Assembly (NCBI RefSeq): GCF_007828835.1
Contig: NZ_VIVL01000001.1
Span: 984,001 to 1,048,000 of the forward strand
Length of the DNA stretch: 64,000 bases
Origin: Variovorax beijingensis
Lineage (GTDB): Bacteria; Pseudomonadota; Gammaproteobacteria; Burkholderiales; Burkholderiaceae_C
Reading direction: 5' to 3'
The notes under the pieces are model-generated. The model was not told the origin of the DNA, did no database searches, and saw only the letters and a list, made by a program, of their open reading frames with translations. The translations under genes and the position numbers were made by a program. Below are positions 35,788 through 45,136 of this stretch, one piece after another; position 1 is the first letter of the stretch, and each line of letters starts with the position of its first letter.

Positions 35788-37419
35788 ATGTCCATTCGAT
35801 TCACCAGAACCGCCGTCCCGTCGGCCTGCGCAGGCCTCCTGCTGGCGCTGTCCGCCTGTGGCGGCGGAGGAGGCGGTGGGGGCGGCGGCTTTGCGCCGTT
35901 CGGCCCCCCGGGCGGCGCCAACCCGCCATCGTCCCCGTCGCCGGTCACGGTGTCGGGCAAGGTGGTGGTGCTCGGTCCGGTGAGCGGGGCGCTGGTCTGC
36001 GTGGACCGCAACCGCAACGGGGCCTGCGACGAGGGCGAGCCCGCCGTCGCCAACAAGACCGGAGAGGACGGCGCCTACAGCTTCGCCTACACGCCGGCCG
36101 ACGCGGCCGCAGCGGCCGAACTCGCCGCCGCGCCGCTGCTGGCGCAGGTGGACGGCGGCAATCCCTCGCTGCCATCGTTCTCCCAGCCCTTCACCATGAG
36201 TGCGCCGGCCGGACACCGCGGGCAGGTCAATCCGCTGACCACGCTGCTGCAGGCGGGCGTGGCGGGCGGCCTGGCGCCCGAGCGGGCCGAGGCGCTGGTG
36301 CTGCTGCAGCTGGGCTTGCCCGAGGCCGCCCAGCTGTACGACTACCAGGGCGTGGCCGTGACCGACCCCGGCCGCTTCGAGGACAACGCCTTCACCGCCG
36401 CGCGGGTCACGGCCGATGCGCTGCACAGCGGCGTGGCCTTGCGGCTGGCCGATCCGGCGACTGTCACGCCGGTGGCCTCGGACCAGCTGGCCCGGCTGGA
36501 TTTCACGCGCGCCGACGACTACTGTGCGCGGACCTATCCGACCGATGGTGTTCCCGATCCGGCCACCGGCAAGCTGAAGCTCACCGACCGGCGCGAAGGC
36601 CTGACCAACGGTACGCCGACCCCCCACGACACGCTCTACGGCACCGTGCAGCTGGGCGCCAATGGCTGGGTGCGCTGCGATGAGAACGCGGCCTTCACCA
36701 GCACCCTTGGCACGCCGAGCCGCAGCGACTATTGCGCGGGCACCGCGCGCAGCCTCGGCCACACGGCGGTCACCGACATCTCCGGCCGCAAGATGGCCGA
36801 AGTGGTGGCCGAGATGCAGGCGGGCGATGGCAACAGCATCTTCGGCGTCGTGCCGCCGGCCGCTTTCGCCAACCCGGACGCCACCTTCCCGGCCGGCTCG
36901 CAGCTGCGCTACCGCCGCGGCGTGGACCTGGCGCAACCCTATTCGATCAATCTGGCCAACCCCAGCGAGACGACCGGCTTCGCCACGCTGGAAGCGTTGA
37001 TCGCGGCCTTCCCGGCCTCGGGCGCCACCCTGCCGGCCGGCACCGGCACCCTCAGCCTGGGCGTGCTGAACGAGCAGCAGACGCGCCTGCTTCGCGCGGC
37101 CTTCACCGGCCCTGGCACGGTGCAGTACTACGCCTGCAACTTCGATTCCGCCACCAACGCGTACGACACCTGCGCGGCCGCCGAAACCGGCACGGTGGAG
37201 GTCCGCACCGAGGGCGGCGCGCGCGTGCTGGCCTTCAACGGCGGCCATCCGCCGACCGGCGTGGGATCGCTGCGCACCTTCGGCGAATACAGCGGCAAGG
37301 TCTATGTGGTGCGCGCGACCAAGTCCGATACGCGATACAACCTCAACGCCGCGCGCCGCCTGAACGGCGTGGCCTGGGAGGCGATGAAGCCCCAGCTGGG
37401 CATCGGGAGCGCGGTATGA
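35788..37419 (+). CDS. Putative secreted lipoprotein, function unknown
   Basis: This 543-residue protein starts with a lipoprotein signal peptide (lipobox LSAC, C24) followed by a run of ten glycines and a proline-rich linker. Residues 55-110 resemble a carboxypeptidase-regulatory or Ig-like beta fold (VVVLGPVSGALVCVDRNRNG, DGAYSFAYTP). The remaining part has several cysteines and no family that I recognise. GGAGGA lies eight bases before the ATG. Its TGA overlaps an ATG (ATGA) that opens the following frameshifted gene. Localisation to the outer membrane is inferred. Confidence 0.75.
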   Translation: MSIRFTRTAVPSACAGLLLALSACGGGGGGGGGGFAPFGPPGGANPPSSPSPVTVSGKVVVLGPVSGALVCVDRNRNGACDEGEPAVANKTGEDGAYSFAYTPADAAAAAELAAAPLLAQVDGGNPSLPSFSQPFTMSAPAGHRGQVNPLTTLLQAGVAGGLAPERAEALVLLQLGLPEAAQLYDYQGVAVTDPGRFEDNAFTAARVTADALHSGVALRLADPATVTPVASDQLARLDFTRADDYCARTYPTDGVPDPATGKLKLTDRREGLTNGTPTPHDTLYGTVQLGANGWVRCDENAAFTSTLGTPSRSDYCAGTARSLGHTAVTDISGRKMAEVVAEMQAGDGNSIFGVVPPAAFANPDATFPAGSQLRYRRGVDLAQPYSINLANPSETTGFATLEALIAAFPASGATLPAGTGTLSLGVLNEQQTRLLRAAFTGPGTVQYYACNFDSATNAYDTCAAAETGTVEVRTEGGARVLAFNGGHPPTGVGSLRTFGEYSGKVYVVRATKSDTRYNLNAARRLNGVAWEAMKPQLGIGSAV

Positions 37420-37809
37420 AGCGCATCTCGTGGCGTGCCGCAGCCTGCGCCGGCATGCTGGGCCATGGCCGCCGGGCTGGCCGCGGCGCAGGCGGCCGAC
37501 GGATTGGAAGGCGACTGGACCGCGCGCATCACGCTCAAGGACGGCCGCCAGATCAACGCGCAGATGCAGCTCCAGTCGGCAGGCGGCACCTGGCGCACGC
37601 TCTTGCAGAGCCCCGCCGATCCTTGCGTCGGCATCCCGATCCCGATGCTTTGGCGGCGCGTGGACAGCGGCGTCTACGAGCTGCACTTCCAGAGCAGCAA
37701 GGCGCTCACCGGCTGCCGCGACAACCTCGTCACCTTCCAGCAGCTCGACGCGGGCACGCTCAGGGGACGCTCCGACGCCGGCGCGGAGATCGTGCTGACG
37801 CGCCGCTGA
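37416..37809 (+). pseudogene. Small secreted protein with an apparent frameshift in the signal peptide
   Basis: The ATG at 37416 overlaps the lipoprotein stop and begins a plausible signal peptide, MKRISWRAAACAGMLG, in one frame. The frame that follows encodes MAAGLAAAQAADG, the rest of a signal peptide, and then a mature protein of about 100 residues (LEGDWTARITLKDGRQINA to the end). The shift is near 37460-37470, where removing one base would join the two. The downstream frame can also start at GTG 37435, but that gives no positively charged N-terminus. The mature part contains two cysteines (PCVG, GCRD). The gene either has a real lesion or a one-base sequence error. The 3' end overlaps the convergent photolyase gene. 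Confidence 0.6.
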
Positions 37810-39307
37810 GCGGCGGCTGGTCGGCGCCGCGCACGGCACCGTAGCGCCGCAGCGTTTGCTCGCGCGCCTCGGCATGGTCCACCACCGGCCTCGGGTAGGT
37901 TTCCCCGAGCTTGATGCCGGCGGCCTCCAGTTCCACCGGCGACGCCGTCCAGGGGGCATGGATGGCAGCATTCGACAGCCCCGCGAGCTGCGGCAGGTAG
38001 CGCCGGATGAACTTGCCCTCGGGGTCGAAGCGCTCGCTCTGCGTCACCGGGTTGAAGATGCGGAACCAGGGCTGTGCGTCGCAGCCGCTGGAGCTGGCCC
38101 ATTGCCAGTTGCCGTTGTTCGAAGCCAGCTCGAAGTCGTTCAGGTGCAGCGCAAAGTAGCGCTCGCCGCGACGCCAGTCCAGCCCCAGGTCCTTGCAGAG
38201 GAAGCTGGCCACCACCATGCGCAGGCGGTTGTGCATGTAGCCGCTCTGGTTGATCTGCAGCATGGCCGCGTCCACCAGCGGGTAGCCCGTGCGGCCCTGG
38301 CACCAGGCCTCGAACAGCTGGTCGGCATGCTTGCCGTGGTGCCACTGGATCTTGTCGTACTCGGGCCGGAAGCTCTTCGACTCGCCGTCCGAATGCACGT
38401 GCGGAAAGTGCACCAGGATCTGGAAATAGAACTCGCGCCAGATCAGCTCGCTGAGCCAGGTGGCCGCGCCCGCGTCGCCCTGCAGGAAGAGCTGGTGCGC
38501 GACCCCGGCCAGCTGCCGGATCGAGACGGTGCCGAAGCGCAGGTGCACGCCCAGGTAGCTCGGTCCCCGCACCGCCGGAAAATTGCGCGCGGCGTCATAG
38601 CGGTCGATGCGCTGGAAGAAGTCCTCGAACAGCGTTGCCGCGCCCTGGCTGCCGGTGGGAATGCCGAGCTCGGAAAGATTGCTCCGCCCAAAGCCGAGAT
38701 CCTCGAGCGAAGGCACCGGCGTGCGATCGGCCGCAGGCGGCGGCGCCAGCGCGTCGGCATGGCTGCGCACCGGGTACGGCTTCAGGAAGAAGGAATCGAC
38801 CTTGGCGAGCCAGGCCCGCTTGTAGGGCGTGAACACCGTGTACGGCTGGCCTGTCTTGTTGAGCACCTCGTCGCGCTCGAAGACGGTGGAGTCCTTGTAG
38901 GTATAGAAGCTCACGCCCGCGTTGGCCAGGGCGCCCAGCACCTGGGCATCGCGCGCCAGCGCGTCGGGCTCGTTGTCGCGGTTGGCGAAGACGGCCTGCA
39001 CGTCCAGGCTGTGCGCGAGCGCCGGGATTTCCTCGATGGCGTTGGCGTGCCGCACGATCAGCCCGCCGCTCAGCGCCCGCAGTTCTTCCTCGAGCTCCAC
39101 CAGCGATTCCCGGATGAATTCCACGCGCCGGTCGATGCGGGGCAGGGGGTCCAGGATCGTCCGGTCGAACACGAAAACGCACACCACCTGCCGGCAGGCC
39201 CGCAGCGCGTGGTACAGGGCCGCGTTGTCGTCCACGCGCAGGTCGCGGCGAAACCACATGAGCCCTTTGGGATAGGTCTTGTCGACGGCCAGTAAAATCG
39301 GCGGCAT
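37760..39307 (-). CDS. phr: Deoxyribodipyrimidine photolyase
   Basis: This 515-residue enzyme uses light and FADH to split cyclobutane pyrimidine dimers. The N-terminal antenna domain starts GLMWFRRDLRVDDNAALYHA. The C-terminal FAD domain shows WLSELIWREFYFQIL, GRTGYPLVDAAMLQINQSGY, MHNRLRMVVASFLCKDL and the tryptophan-rich YFALHLNDFELASNNGNWQW. This is the class I CPD photolyase pattern. I used the ATG at 39307; the family core begins about 15 residues later. It is divergent from yqgE with no gap between the start codons. The C-terminal 28 residues (RGADQPPLSG onwards) are basic and look non-conserved. Confidence 0.92.
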   Translation of the reverse strand: MPPILLAVDKTYPKGLMWFRRDLRVDDNAALYHALRACRQVVCVFVFDRTILDPLPRIDRRVEFIRESLVELEEELRALSGGLIVRHANAIEEIPALAHSLDVQAVFANRDNEPDALARDAQVLGALANAGVSFYTYKDSTVFERDEVLNKTGQPYTVFTPYKRAWLAKVDSFFLKPYPVRSHADALAPPPAADRTPVPSLEDLGFGRSNLSELGIPTGSQGAATLFEDFFQRIDRYDAARNFPAVRGPSYLGVHLRFGTVSIRQLAGVAHQLFLQGDAGAATWLSELIWREFYFQILVHFPHVHSDGESKSFRPEYDKIQWHHGKHADQLFEAWCQGRTGYPLVDAAMLQINQSGYMHNRLRMVVASFLCKDLGLDWRRGERYFALHLNDFELASNNGNWQWASSSGCDAQPWFRIFNPVTQSERFDPEGKFIRRYLPQLAGLSNAAIHAPWTASPVELEAAGIKLGETYPRPVVDHAEAREQTLRRYGAVRGADQPPLSGASARSPRRRRSVP

Positions 39308-39907
39308 ATGGCTGCCGATTCTGCCCCGATGAACCTCACGCATCACTTTCTGATCGCGATGCCGGGGATGGAAGATAAAACTTTCAACCGCAGCGTCGTC
39401 TACCTGTGCGAGCACAGCGAGCGCGGCGCGCTCGGGCTGGTGATCAACAAACCCAGCGACATCAACCTGAAGGTGCTGTTCGAGAAGATCGAACTGCACC
39501 TGTCGCGTCCCGAACTCGGCGACGCACCCGTCTTCCAGGGCGGGCCGGTACAGACCGAGCGCGGCTTCGTGCTGCACGAGCCGGTGTTCACCCATGCCGA
39601 AAAGCCCGAGGAATCGGTCTACGCCTCGACCATGACCATTCCCGGCGGCCTCGAAATGACCACCTCCAAGGACGTGCTCGAGGCCCTGGCCACCGGCGCG
39701 GGCCCGCGCAAGGTGCTGGTTTCGCTGGGCTATTCGGCCTGGGGCGAGGGGCAGCTCGAGTCCGAACTGGCCGAGAACAGCTGGCTCACCGTGGGCGCCG
39801 ATCCGGCCGTGATCTTCGATACCCCGGTGGAGCAGCGCTACGACAGGGCGCTGCTGCTGCTGGGCCTGGAAGCCTGGAAACTGTCGCCGGAAGCGGGACA
39901 CGCCTGA
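39308..39907 (+). CDS. YqgE/AlgH family protein
   Basis: This 199-residue protein matches UPF0301 (YqgE/AlgH). It has HHFLIAMPGMEDKTFNRSVV, CEHSERGALGLVINKPSD, VFQGGPVQTERGFVLH and SLGYSAWGEGQLESELAEN in order. The biochemical role is not settled; AlgH has been linked to alginate regulation in Pseudomonas. The gene precedes ruvX (ATGA overlap), a pairing conserved in many proteobacteria, and leads the pyrimidine cluster. Confidence 0.93.
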   Translation: MAADSAPMNLTHHFLIAMPGMEDKTFNRSVVYLCEHSERGALGLVINKPSDINLKVLFEKIELHLSRPELGDAPVFQGGPVQTERGFVLHEPVFTHAEKPEESVYASTMTIPGGLEMTTSKDVLEALATGAGPRKVLVSLGYSAWGEGQLESELAENSWLTVGADPAVIFDTPVEQRYDRALLLLGLEAWKLSPEAGHA

Positions 39908-40352
39908 TGGCCGCTGCCATGCCGGACGTTCCCGCTCCTCCCGCCGCCCCTGCTGCCGTTGCCGTTCCTCCCCACTTCCAGAGCTTCCTGGCCTTCGACT
40001 TCGGCCTGAAGCGCACCGGCGTCGCCAGTGGAAACCGGCTGCTCGGCGCCGCGACGCCACAGGCCACCATCAAGGCCGAGGGCGACGCCCGCTTTGCGCA
40101 GGTCGAGGCCCGCATCAAGGAATGGCAGCCCGACGCGCTGGTGGTCGGCGTGCCTTACCACCCCGATGGCGCCCCGCACGAGAACACCCGCCGCGCGCAG
40201 AAGTTCGCGCGGCAGTTGCGTGGCCGTTTCAATCTCCAGGTGTTCGAGGTCGACGAGCGCTACAGCACGACCGAGGCGCTGGCCTCCGGCGCCCGCGATG
40301 CCGATGCCGCCTCGGCCTGCATCATCCTGGAGCAATTCCTAAGGAGTCTTTC

Positions 40353-40356
<4 letters not shown>
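39907..40356 (+). CDS. ruvX: Putative pre-16S rRNA nuclease / Holliday junction resolvase-like RuvX (YqgF)
   Basis: This 149-residue RNase H-like protein shows the family motifs [49 protein letters not shown] and a C-terminal aspartate in [13 protein letters not shown]. YqgF processes the 5' end of 16S rRNA in E. coli. About 25 Ala/Pro-rich residues precede the domain. Its start overlaps the stop of yqgE, and its stop overlaps the GTG start of pyrR. Confidence 0.93.
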
Positions 40357-40849
<493 letters not shown>

Positions 40850-40850
<1 letters not shown>

Positions 40851-41812
40851 TGCTCTACAAGCGAAATCCCCAGCTCAACAAGAACGGCGAACTGATCCAC
40901 CTGCTGTCGATCGAGGGCCTGCCCAAGGACATCGTCACGCACATCCTCGACACCGCCGCCAACTTCACGAGCGTGAGCGACCGCGAGGTGAAGAAGGTGC
41001 CGCTCCTGCGCGGCAAGAGCGTGTTCAACCTGTTCTTCGAGAACTCGACGCGCACCCGCACCACCTTCGAGATCGCGGCCAAGCGCTTGAGTGCCGACGT
41101 CATCAACCTGGACATCGCGCGCTCCTCGGCCACCAAGGGCGAGTCGCTGCTCGACACCATCGCCAACCTGAGCGCGATGGCGGCCGACCTGTTCGTGGTG
41201 CGCCACAGCGAGTCGGGCGCGCCCTACCTGATCGCGCAGCACGTGGCGCCGCACGTGCACGTGGTGAACGCCGGCGACGGCCGCCACGCGCACCCGACGC
41301 AGGGGCTGCTCGACATGTACACGATCCGCCACTACAAGAAGGGTTTTGCGAACCTCACGGTGGCGATCGTCGGCGACGTGCTGCACTCGCGCGTGGCGCG
41401 CTCCGACATCCATGCGCTCACCACGCTCGGCTGTGCCGAGGTGCGGGTGGTCGGCCCCAAGACGCTGGTGCCCGGCGACATGGCCGGCATGGGCGTGCGC
41501 GTATGCCACACACTCGAAGAGGGCATCAGGGACTGCGACGTCATCATCATGCTGCGCCTGCAGAACGAGCGCATGAGCGGCGCGCTGCTGCCCTCGTCGC
41601 AGGAGTTCTTCAAGACTTACGGCCTCACGCCCGAGAAGCTGCAGCTGGCGAAACCGGATGCCATCGTCATGCACCCGGGGCCGATCAACCGCGGGGTGGA
41701 AATCGATTCGGCCGTGGTCGACGGAAAGCAGAGCGTGATCCTCCCGCAGGTCACTTTCGGCATCGCCGTTCGCATGGCCGTCATGAGCATCGTCGCAGGG
41801 AACGAAGCATGA
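40850..41812 (+). CDS. pyrB: Aspartate carbamoyltransferase catalytic subunit PyrB
   Basis: This 320-residue enzyme forms carbamoyl aspartate in pyrimidine synthesis. It has the carbamoyl-phosphate loop [36 protein letters not shown], the [12 protein letters not shown] motif and [11 protein letters not shown]. The N-terminus is typical of class A ATCases that assemble with an inactive dihydroorotase chain. Such a chain is encoded directly downstream, overlapping by four bases. No pyrI is present. Confidence 0.97.
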
Positions 41813-43095
41813 GCAGAACACTGATTACCAACGGCCGCGTCGTCGACCCCGCCTCGGGCACCGACAGGAAAGCCGACATCGCCATCGCCGACGGCAAGAT
41901 CGTCGGCATCGGCCGCAGCCCGGCCGGCTTCCAGGCCGAGCGCATCATCGACGCCGCGGGCTGCATCGTCGCGCCCGGCCTCGTCGACCTGGCCGCGCGA
42001 CTGCGCGAGCCCGGCTACGAGCACGAAGGCATGCTCGAAAGCGAAATGGCCGCGGCCATCGCGGGCGGCGTCACCAGCCTCGTGTGCCCGCCCGACACCG
42101 ACCCCGTGCTCGACGAGCCGGGCCTGGTCGAGATGCTCAAGTTCCGCGCCGAGAAGCTGCAGGGCGCACGGCTCTTTCCGCTCGGCGCGCTCACGCGCAG
42201 CCTCGCGGGCGGCGTGCTCACCGAAATGGCCGAACTGACCGAAGCCGGCTGCATCGGCTTCAGCCAGGCCGACGTGCCGCTGGCCGACACCCAGGTGCTG
42301 CAGCGCGCGCTGCTCTACGCGAGCACCTTCGGCTACACCGTGTGGCTGCGGCCGCAGGACCGCGACCTTGGCAAGGGCGTGGCGGCCAGCGGCCCGCTGG
42401 CCACGCGCCTGGGCCTCTCGGGCGTGCCGGTGTCGGCCGAAACCATCGCGATCTTCACCATCGTCGAGCTCATGAAGAGCACCGGCGCGCGCGTGCACCT
42501 GTGCCGCATCTCCAGCGCCGCGGGCGTGGCGCTGGTGCGCGCGGCCAAGGCGCAGGGCCTGCCGCTCACCTGCGACGTCAGCATCAACTCGCTGCACCTG
42601 GCCGACACCGACATCGGCTTCTTCGACAGCCGTGCGCGCCTCAATCCTCCGCTGCGCCAGCAGGGCGACCGCGATGCGCTGTCGGCCGCGCTGGCCGACG
42701 GCACCATCGATGCGCTGGTGTCCGACCACACGCCGGTCGAGGCCGATGCCAAGACGCTGCCCTTTGCCGAGGCCGAGCCCGGCGCCACCGGGCTCGAGCT
42801 GCTGCTGCCGCTCGCGCTGCAGTGGGGCGAGCGCAGCGGCGCGGGCATCGTGCGCGCGCTGGAAGTCGTCACGTCCGCGCCCGCGCGGCTGCTGGCGGCC
42901 ACCGATGCAGGCACCGGCATCGGCCGGCTGGCCGAGGGCGGCGTGGCCGACCTGTGCGTCTTCGATCCGGGCCTCGAATGGCAGGTGCAGCCCGAAGCGC
43001 TCAAGAGCCAGGGCAAGCACACGCCGTTCTCGGGCTATCCACTGCTGGGGCGCGCGCGCCACACCCTCGTCGCCGGCCGCGTGGTCCACGGCTGA
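41809..43095 (+). CDS. pyrX: Dihydroorotase-like protein PyrX (probably non-catalytic)
   Basis: This 428-residue protein has the full dihydroorotase fold but not its metal site. Where active enzymes have D-x-H-x-H-L-R-E-P-G, this one reads [10 protein letters not shown] (residues 60-69), so both metal-binding histidines are Ala62 and Arg64. The region corresponding to later histidine ligands reads SAETIAIFT. The SDHTPVEAD segment is retained. This matches PyrC'/PyrX, a structural partner of PyrB in class A ATCase holoenzymes. The ATG overlaps the pyrB stop. A true pyrC must lie elsewhere. Confidence 0.9.
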   Translation: MSRTLITNGRVVDPASGTDRKADIAIADGKIVGIGRSPAGFQAERIIDAAGCIVAPGLVDLAARLREPGYEHEGMLESEMAAAIAGGVTSLVCPPDTDPVLDEPGLVEMLKFRAEKLQGARLFPLGALTRSLAGGVLTEMAELTEAGCIGFSQADVPLADTQVLQRALLYASTFGYTVWLRPQDRDLGKGVAASGPLATRLGLSGVPVSAETIAIFTIVELMKSTGARVHLCRISSAAGVALVRAAKAQGLPLTCDVSINSLHLADTDIGFFDSRARLNPPLRQQGDRDALSAALADGTIDALVSDHTPVEADAKTLPFAEAEPGATGLELLLPLALQWGERSGAGIVRALEVVTSAPARLLAATDAGTGIGRLAEGGVADLCVFDPGLEWQVQPEALKSQGKHTPFSGYPLLGRARHTLVAGRVVHG

Positions 43096-43111
43096 AAGGA
43101 CCCGCTTCTCG

Positions 43112-43858
43112 ATGGTTCATTCACTGAAGGCCTGCTGGCGCCTGCTGCATGCGGTCGGGCACGCGCTGGGTGGCTGGTGGACGATCCGTTTCACCTTTCC
43201 GGGCCTTTCGCAGGCGGAGCGCAACCTGCGCGTGCAGCAGTGGTCGCAGCGCCTGCTCGAGATCATGGGCATCACGCTCCAGGTGCAGGGCAGCCCGCCC
43301 GCGCAGGGGCCGGTGCTGCTCATCAGCAATCACCTCTCCTGGCTCGACATCACGGCCATCCATGCCGCCTGCCACGTGCGCTTTGTCTCGAAGGCGGGCG
43401 TGAAGCACTGGCCGCTGATCGGTACGCTGTCCACCGGCGCGGGCTCGCTCTACATCGAGCGCGAACGCCGCCGCGATGCGCTGCGCGTGGTGCACCACAT
43501 GACCGAGGCGCTGCGCAACGGCGACCTGATCGGGGTGTTCCCGGAAGGCACGACGAGCGACGGGCGCGGGCTGCTGCCCTTCCATGCCAACCTGCTGCAG
43601 GCCGCCATTTCGTCGGGCGCGCCCGTGCTGCCGGCCGCACTGCGCTTTGCCGATGCGGCCACCGGGGAAACCAGCCAGGCGCCGCGCTACATCGACGACG
43701 ACAACCTGCTGACCTCGCTCTGGAACACGCTGCGCGCGCCGCCGCTCCTGGCCATCGTGCGCTTCGGCGAGCCGCAGCCCTCGCACGGGCGCGACCGCCG
43801 CGCCTGGGCCCAGGCGCTGCACGAAGACGTGCAGCAGCTGCGCCGCGAGACCCACTAG
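43112..43858 (+). CDS. 1-acyl-sn-glycerol-3-phosphate acyltransferase-like protein
   Basis: This 248-residue PlsC-family protein has the catalytic HX4D motif in NHLSWLDITA, the VRFVSKAGVKHWPLIG block, YIERERRRDALRVV and the substrate motif FPEGTTSDGRG. A hydrophobic N-terminal region could associate with the inner membrane. It would transfer an acyl chain to lysophosphatidate or a related lipid. It lies 16 bp after pyrX and ends the cluster before the terminator at 43881. Confidence 0.9.
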   Translation: MVHSLKACWRLLHAVGHALGGWWTIRFTFPGLSQAERNLRVQQWSQRLLEIMGITLQVQGSPPAQGPVLLISNHLSWLDITAIHAACHVRFVSKAGVKHWPLIGTLSTGAGSLYIERERRRDALRVVHHMTEALRNGDLIGVFPEGTTSDGRGLLPFHANLLQAAISSGAPVLPAALRFADAATGETSQAPRYIDDDNLLTSLWNTLRAPPLLAIVRFGEPQPSHGRDRRAWAQALHEDVQQLRRETH

Positions 43859-43880
43859 CCGCACGGCGCCGGCGGCAGGC

Positions 43881-43907
43881 AAAAAAAGCGCTCCCGAGGG
43901 AGCGCTT
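43881..43907. terminator. Terminator hairpin after the pyrimidine cluster
   Basis: Nine-base perfect stem AAGCGCTCC / GGAGCGCTT with a CGAG loop, preceded by seven A residues. The A tract would be a T tract for minus-strand transcription; on the plus strand only TT follows. It probably ends the pyr cluster transcript and may be bidirectional. Confidence 0.65.
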
Positions 43908-43908
43908 A

Positions 43909-43927
43909 ACGACGCACGGAGCGTCGT
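43909..43927. repeat. Second hairpin next to the terminator
   Basis: Seven-base stem ACGACGC / GCGTCGT around ACGGA, one base after the terminator stem. It may help termination or belong to a separate short transcript. Confidence 0.4.
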
Positions 43928-43999
43928 GAGGAGGAACCGCGATTCGTGCGCTCGACATTGGCCGCGCCTGCGGCCACCGCGTGCGGGAGAAATCAATCC

Positions 44000-44128
44000 A
44001 TGCGCGTGGGCAAGTGCCTACAGGGCTGCTCGCTGGAGGGTGCCGGCTATCCCGGCTATGAGAATTGCCAAACCCGCCCGGTGCCGAAGCGTTGCACCAT
44101 CGAGGCTCTACGCTGGAGAACCCGATGA
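44000..44128 (+). CDS. Possible small cysteine-containing protein, 42 residues
   Basis: The ORF starts MRVGKCLQGCSLEGAGYPGY and holds four cysteines (C6, C10, C23, C35). GGGAGA lies nine bases before the ATG. Its TGA overlaps the ATG of a further tiny ORF. No family recognised, and small ORFs arise by chance in GC-rich DNA, so this is tentative. Confidence 0.3.
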   Translation: MRVGKCLQGCSLEGAGYPGYENCQTRPVPKRCTIEALRWRTR

Positions 44129-44202
44129 GAATGCTGAGGAAAATCGTGGGCGGTGCCATCTCCCTTGCGGGAGCAGTGGTGCTCGTCGCCCGGCACCTGT
44201 GA
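44125..44202 (+). CDS. Possible 25-residue hydrophobic peptide
   Basis: The ORF begins MRMLRKIVGG and continues AISLAGAVVLVARHL: a basic N-terminus followed by one membrane-length hydrophobic segment. It is coupled by ATGA to the preceding small ORF. It could be a membrane peptide or a chance ORF. No known family matched by eye. Confidence 0.25.
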   Translation: MRMLRKIVGGAISLAGAVVLVARHL

Positions 44203-44439
44203 AGGCGGCCTGCCGGCCCCTGAAAAGCGGGGGCGCACTCGCCGCGCCGGCCGCATGAATACTATGGTTTGTAGATAAGCGCACAGCAACACTACTGCCC
44301 GAGGGGCCGTGCAACCGCACCGGCATTCGGCGCCCATAATCCGCCTGCGACCGCGCCAGAGGCCGCATCGGATACCCCCGGCTCCGCTCCATTCGGGACG
44401 AGCCAGCCATATTTTTTCTGGCTTTCACGGGATGACATC

Positions 44440-44673
44440 ATGAGCGTACTGCAGATGTTTCTACCGGCGTCCGAACCGGCGCGCAGCGAGGCCCTCGAGC
44501 TGATACGAAGAACACACCACCTGCCACGCCACCTCGTGAGAGGCACCGGGCGAAGAGGGCTGGGCGAATCCGGACCGGGCTTGCTGGTTGGGCCGGTGCA
44601 GAGCCAGCAGCAGGCGTCGTCGCGGGGCTTGCAGATCGTGACCGCGCCGGAAGGCCGGCAGCAGGCCGAATGA
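44440..44673 (+). CDS. Possible hypothetical protein, 77 residues
   Basis: The ORF starts MSVLQMFLPASEPARSEALE and is rich in Gly, Gln and Arg in its second half. No domain recognised and no strong ribosome-binding site is seen before the ATG. It lies between two inverted repeats and convergent to the DUF4242 gene. It may be chance. Confidence 0.3.
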   Translation: MSVLQMFLPASEPARSEALELIRRTHHLPRHLVRGTGRRGLGESGPGLLVGPVQSQQQASSRGLQIVTAPEGRQQAE

Positions 44674-44729
44674 GGGCGGCGCCTTCGCGCTGATCCGGCG
44701 GCCTTGTTCGGCCGCCCTGCTCAGTAGTC

Positions 44730-45002
44730 TCACTCGGCCGTGGCCGGGTCGATCACGCTGTACACCCGGTCCACCCGGTCGGCTGGAAAGCCGCCGAGTT
44801 CCGCATGCCTGCGCACCAGCGCCTCGTTGGCCGCCTGGTAGATGCAGTAGATCCGGTCGTCGGTCACGTAGCTGTGGATCCACTGGATCTCGGGGCCCAT
44901 GCTGCCCAGCACGCCGCAGGACTTCTGCGAAATGGCTTTCAGGTCTGCCGGCGTGAACTTGCCGGCGCCGGGGATGTGCCGTTCGATGAGGAATTTGGGC
45001 AT
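44730..45002 (-). CDS. DUF4242 domain-containing protein
   Basis: This 90-residue protein matches the DUF4242 family of small ferredoxin-like proteins. It has MPKFLIERHIPGAG, SQKSCGVLGSMGPEIQWIHS and YVTDDRIYCIYQA, and ends in SVIDPATAE. A Streptomyces member of the family was described as nickel-binding. GGAG precedes the ATG at 45002. It is divergent from the AraC-type regulator, which may control it; the 134-bp gap between them holds both promoters. Confidence 0.85.
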   Translation of the reverse strand: MPKFLIERHIPGAGKFTPADLKAISQKSCGVLGSMGPEIQWIHSYVTDDRIYCIYQAANEALVRRHAELGGFPADRVDRVYSVIDPATAE

Positions 45003-45136
45003 GGCGATACTCCTGTCTGGATAAAATCGGTCGGAGCGACCAAGACCTATGGTGCCGACGCGAAGCACCGTTGTATTGCCCGCTGCGCCGGACTTGTTGA
45101 CCGAAACCCCGCCCTCGCTTGCCCCGGGAGGTGACC

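Larger units (their letters stand above)
43928..44729. other. 802-bp stretch without a recognised gene
   Basis: Between the pyr cluster terminators and the DUF4242 gene I recognise no protein family. The stretch holds three possible small ORFs, listed separately, and an inverted repeat AGCCAG / CTGGCT at 44401-44423 with an AT-rich 11-base loop. No RNA gene or repeat array is visible. Confidence 0.6.
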
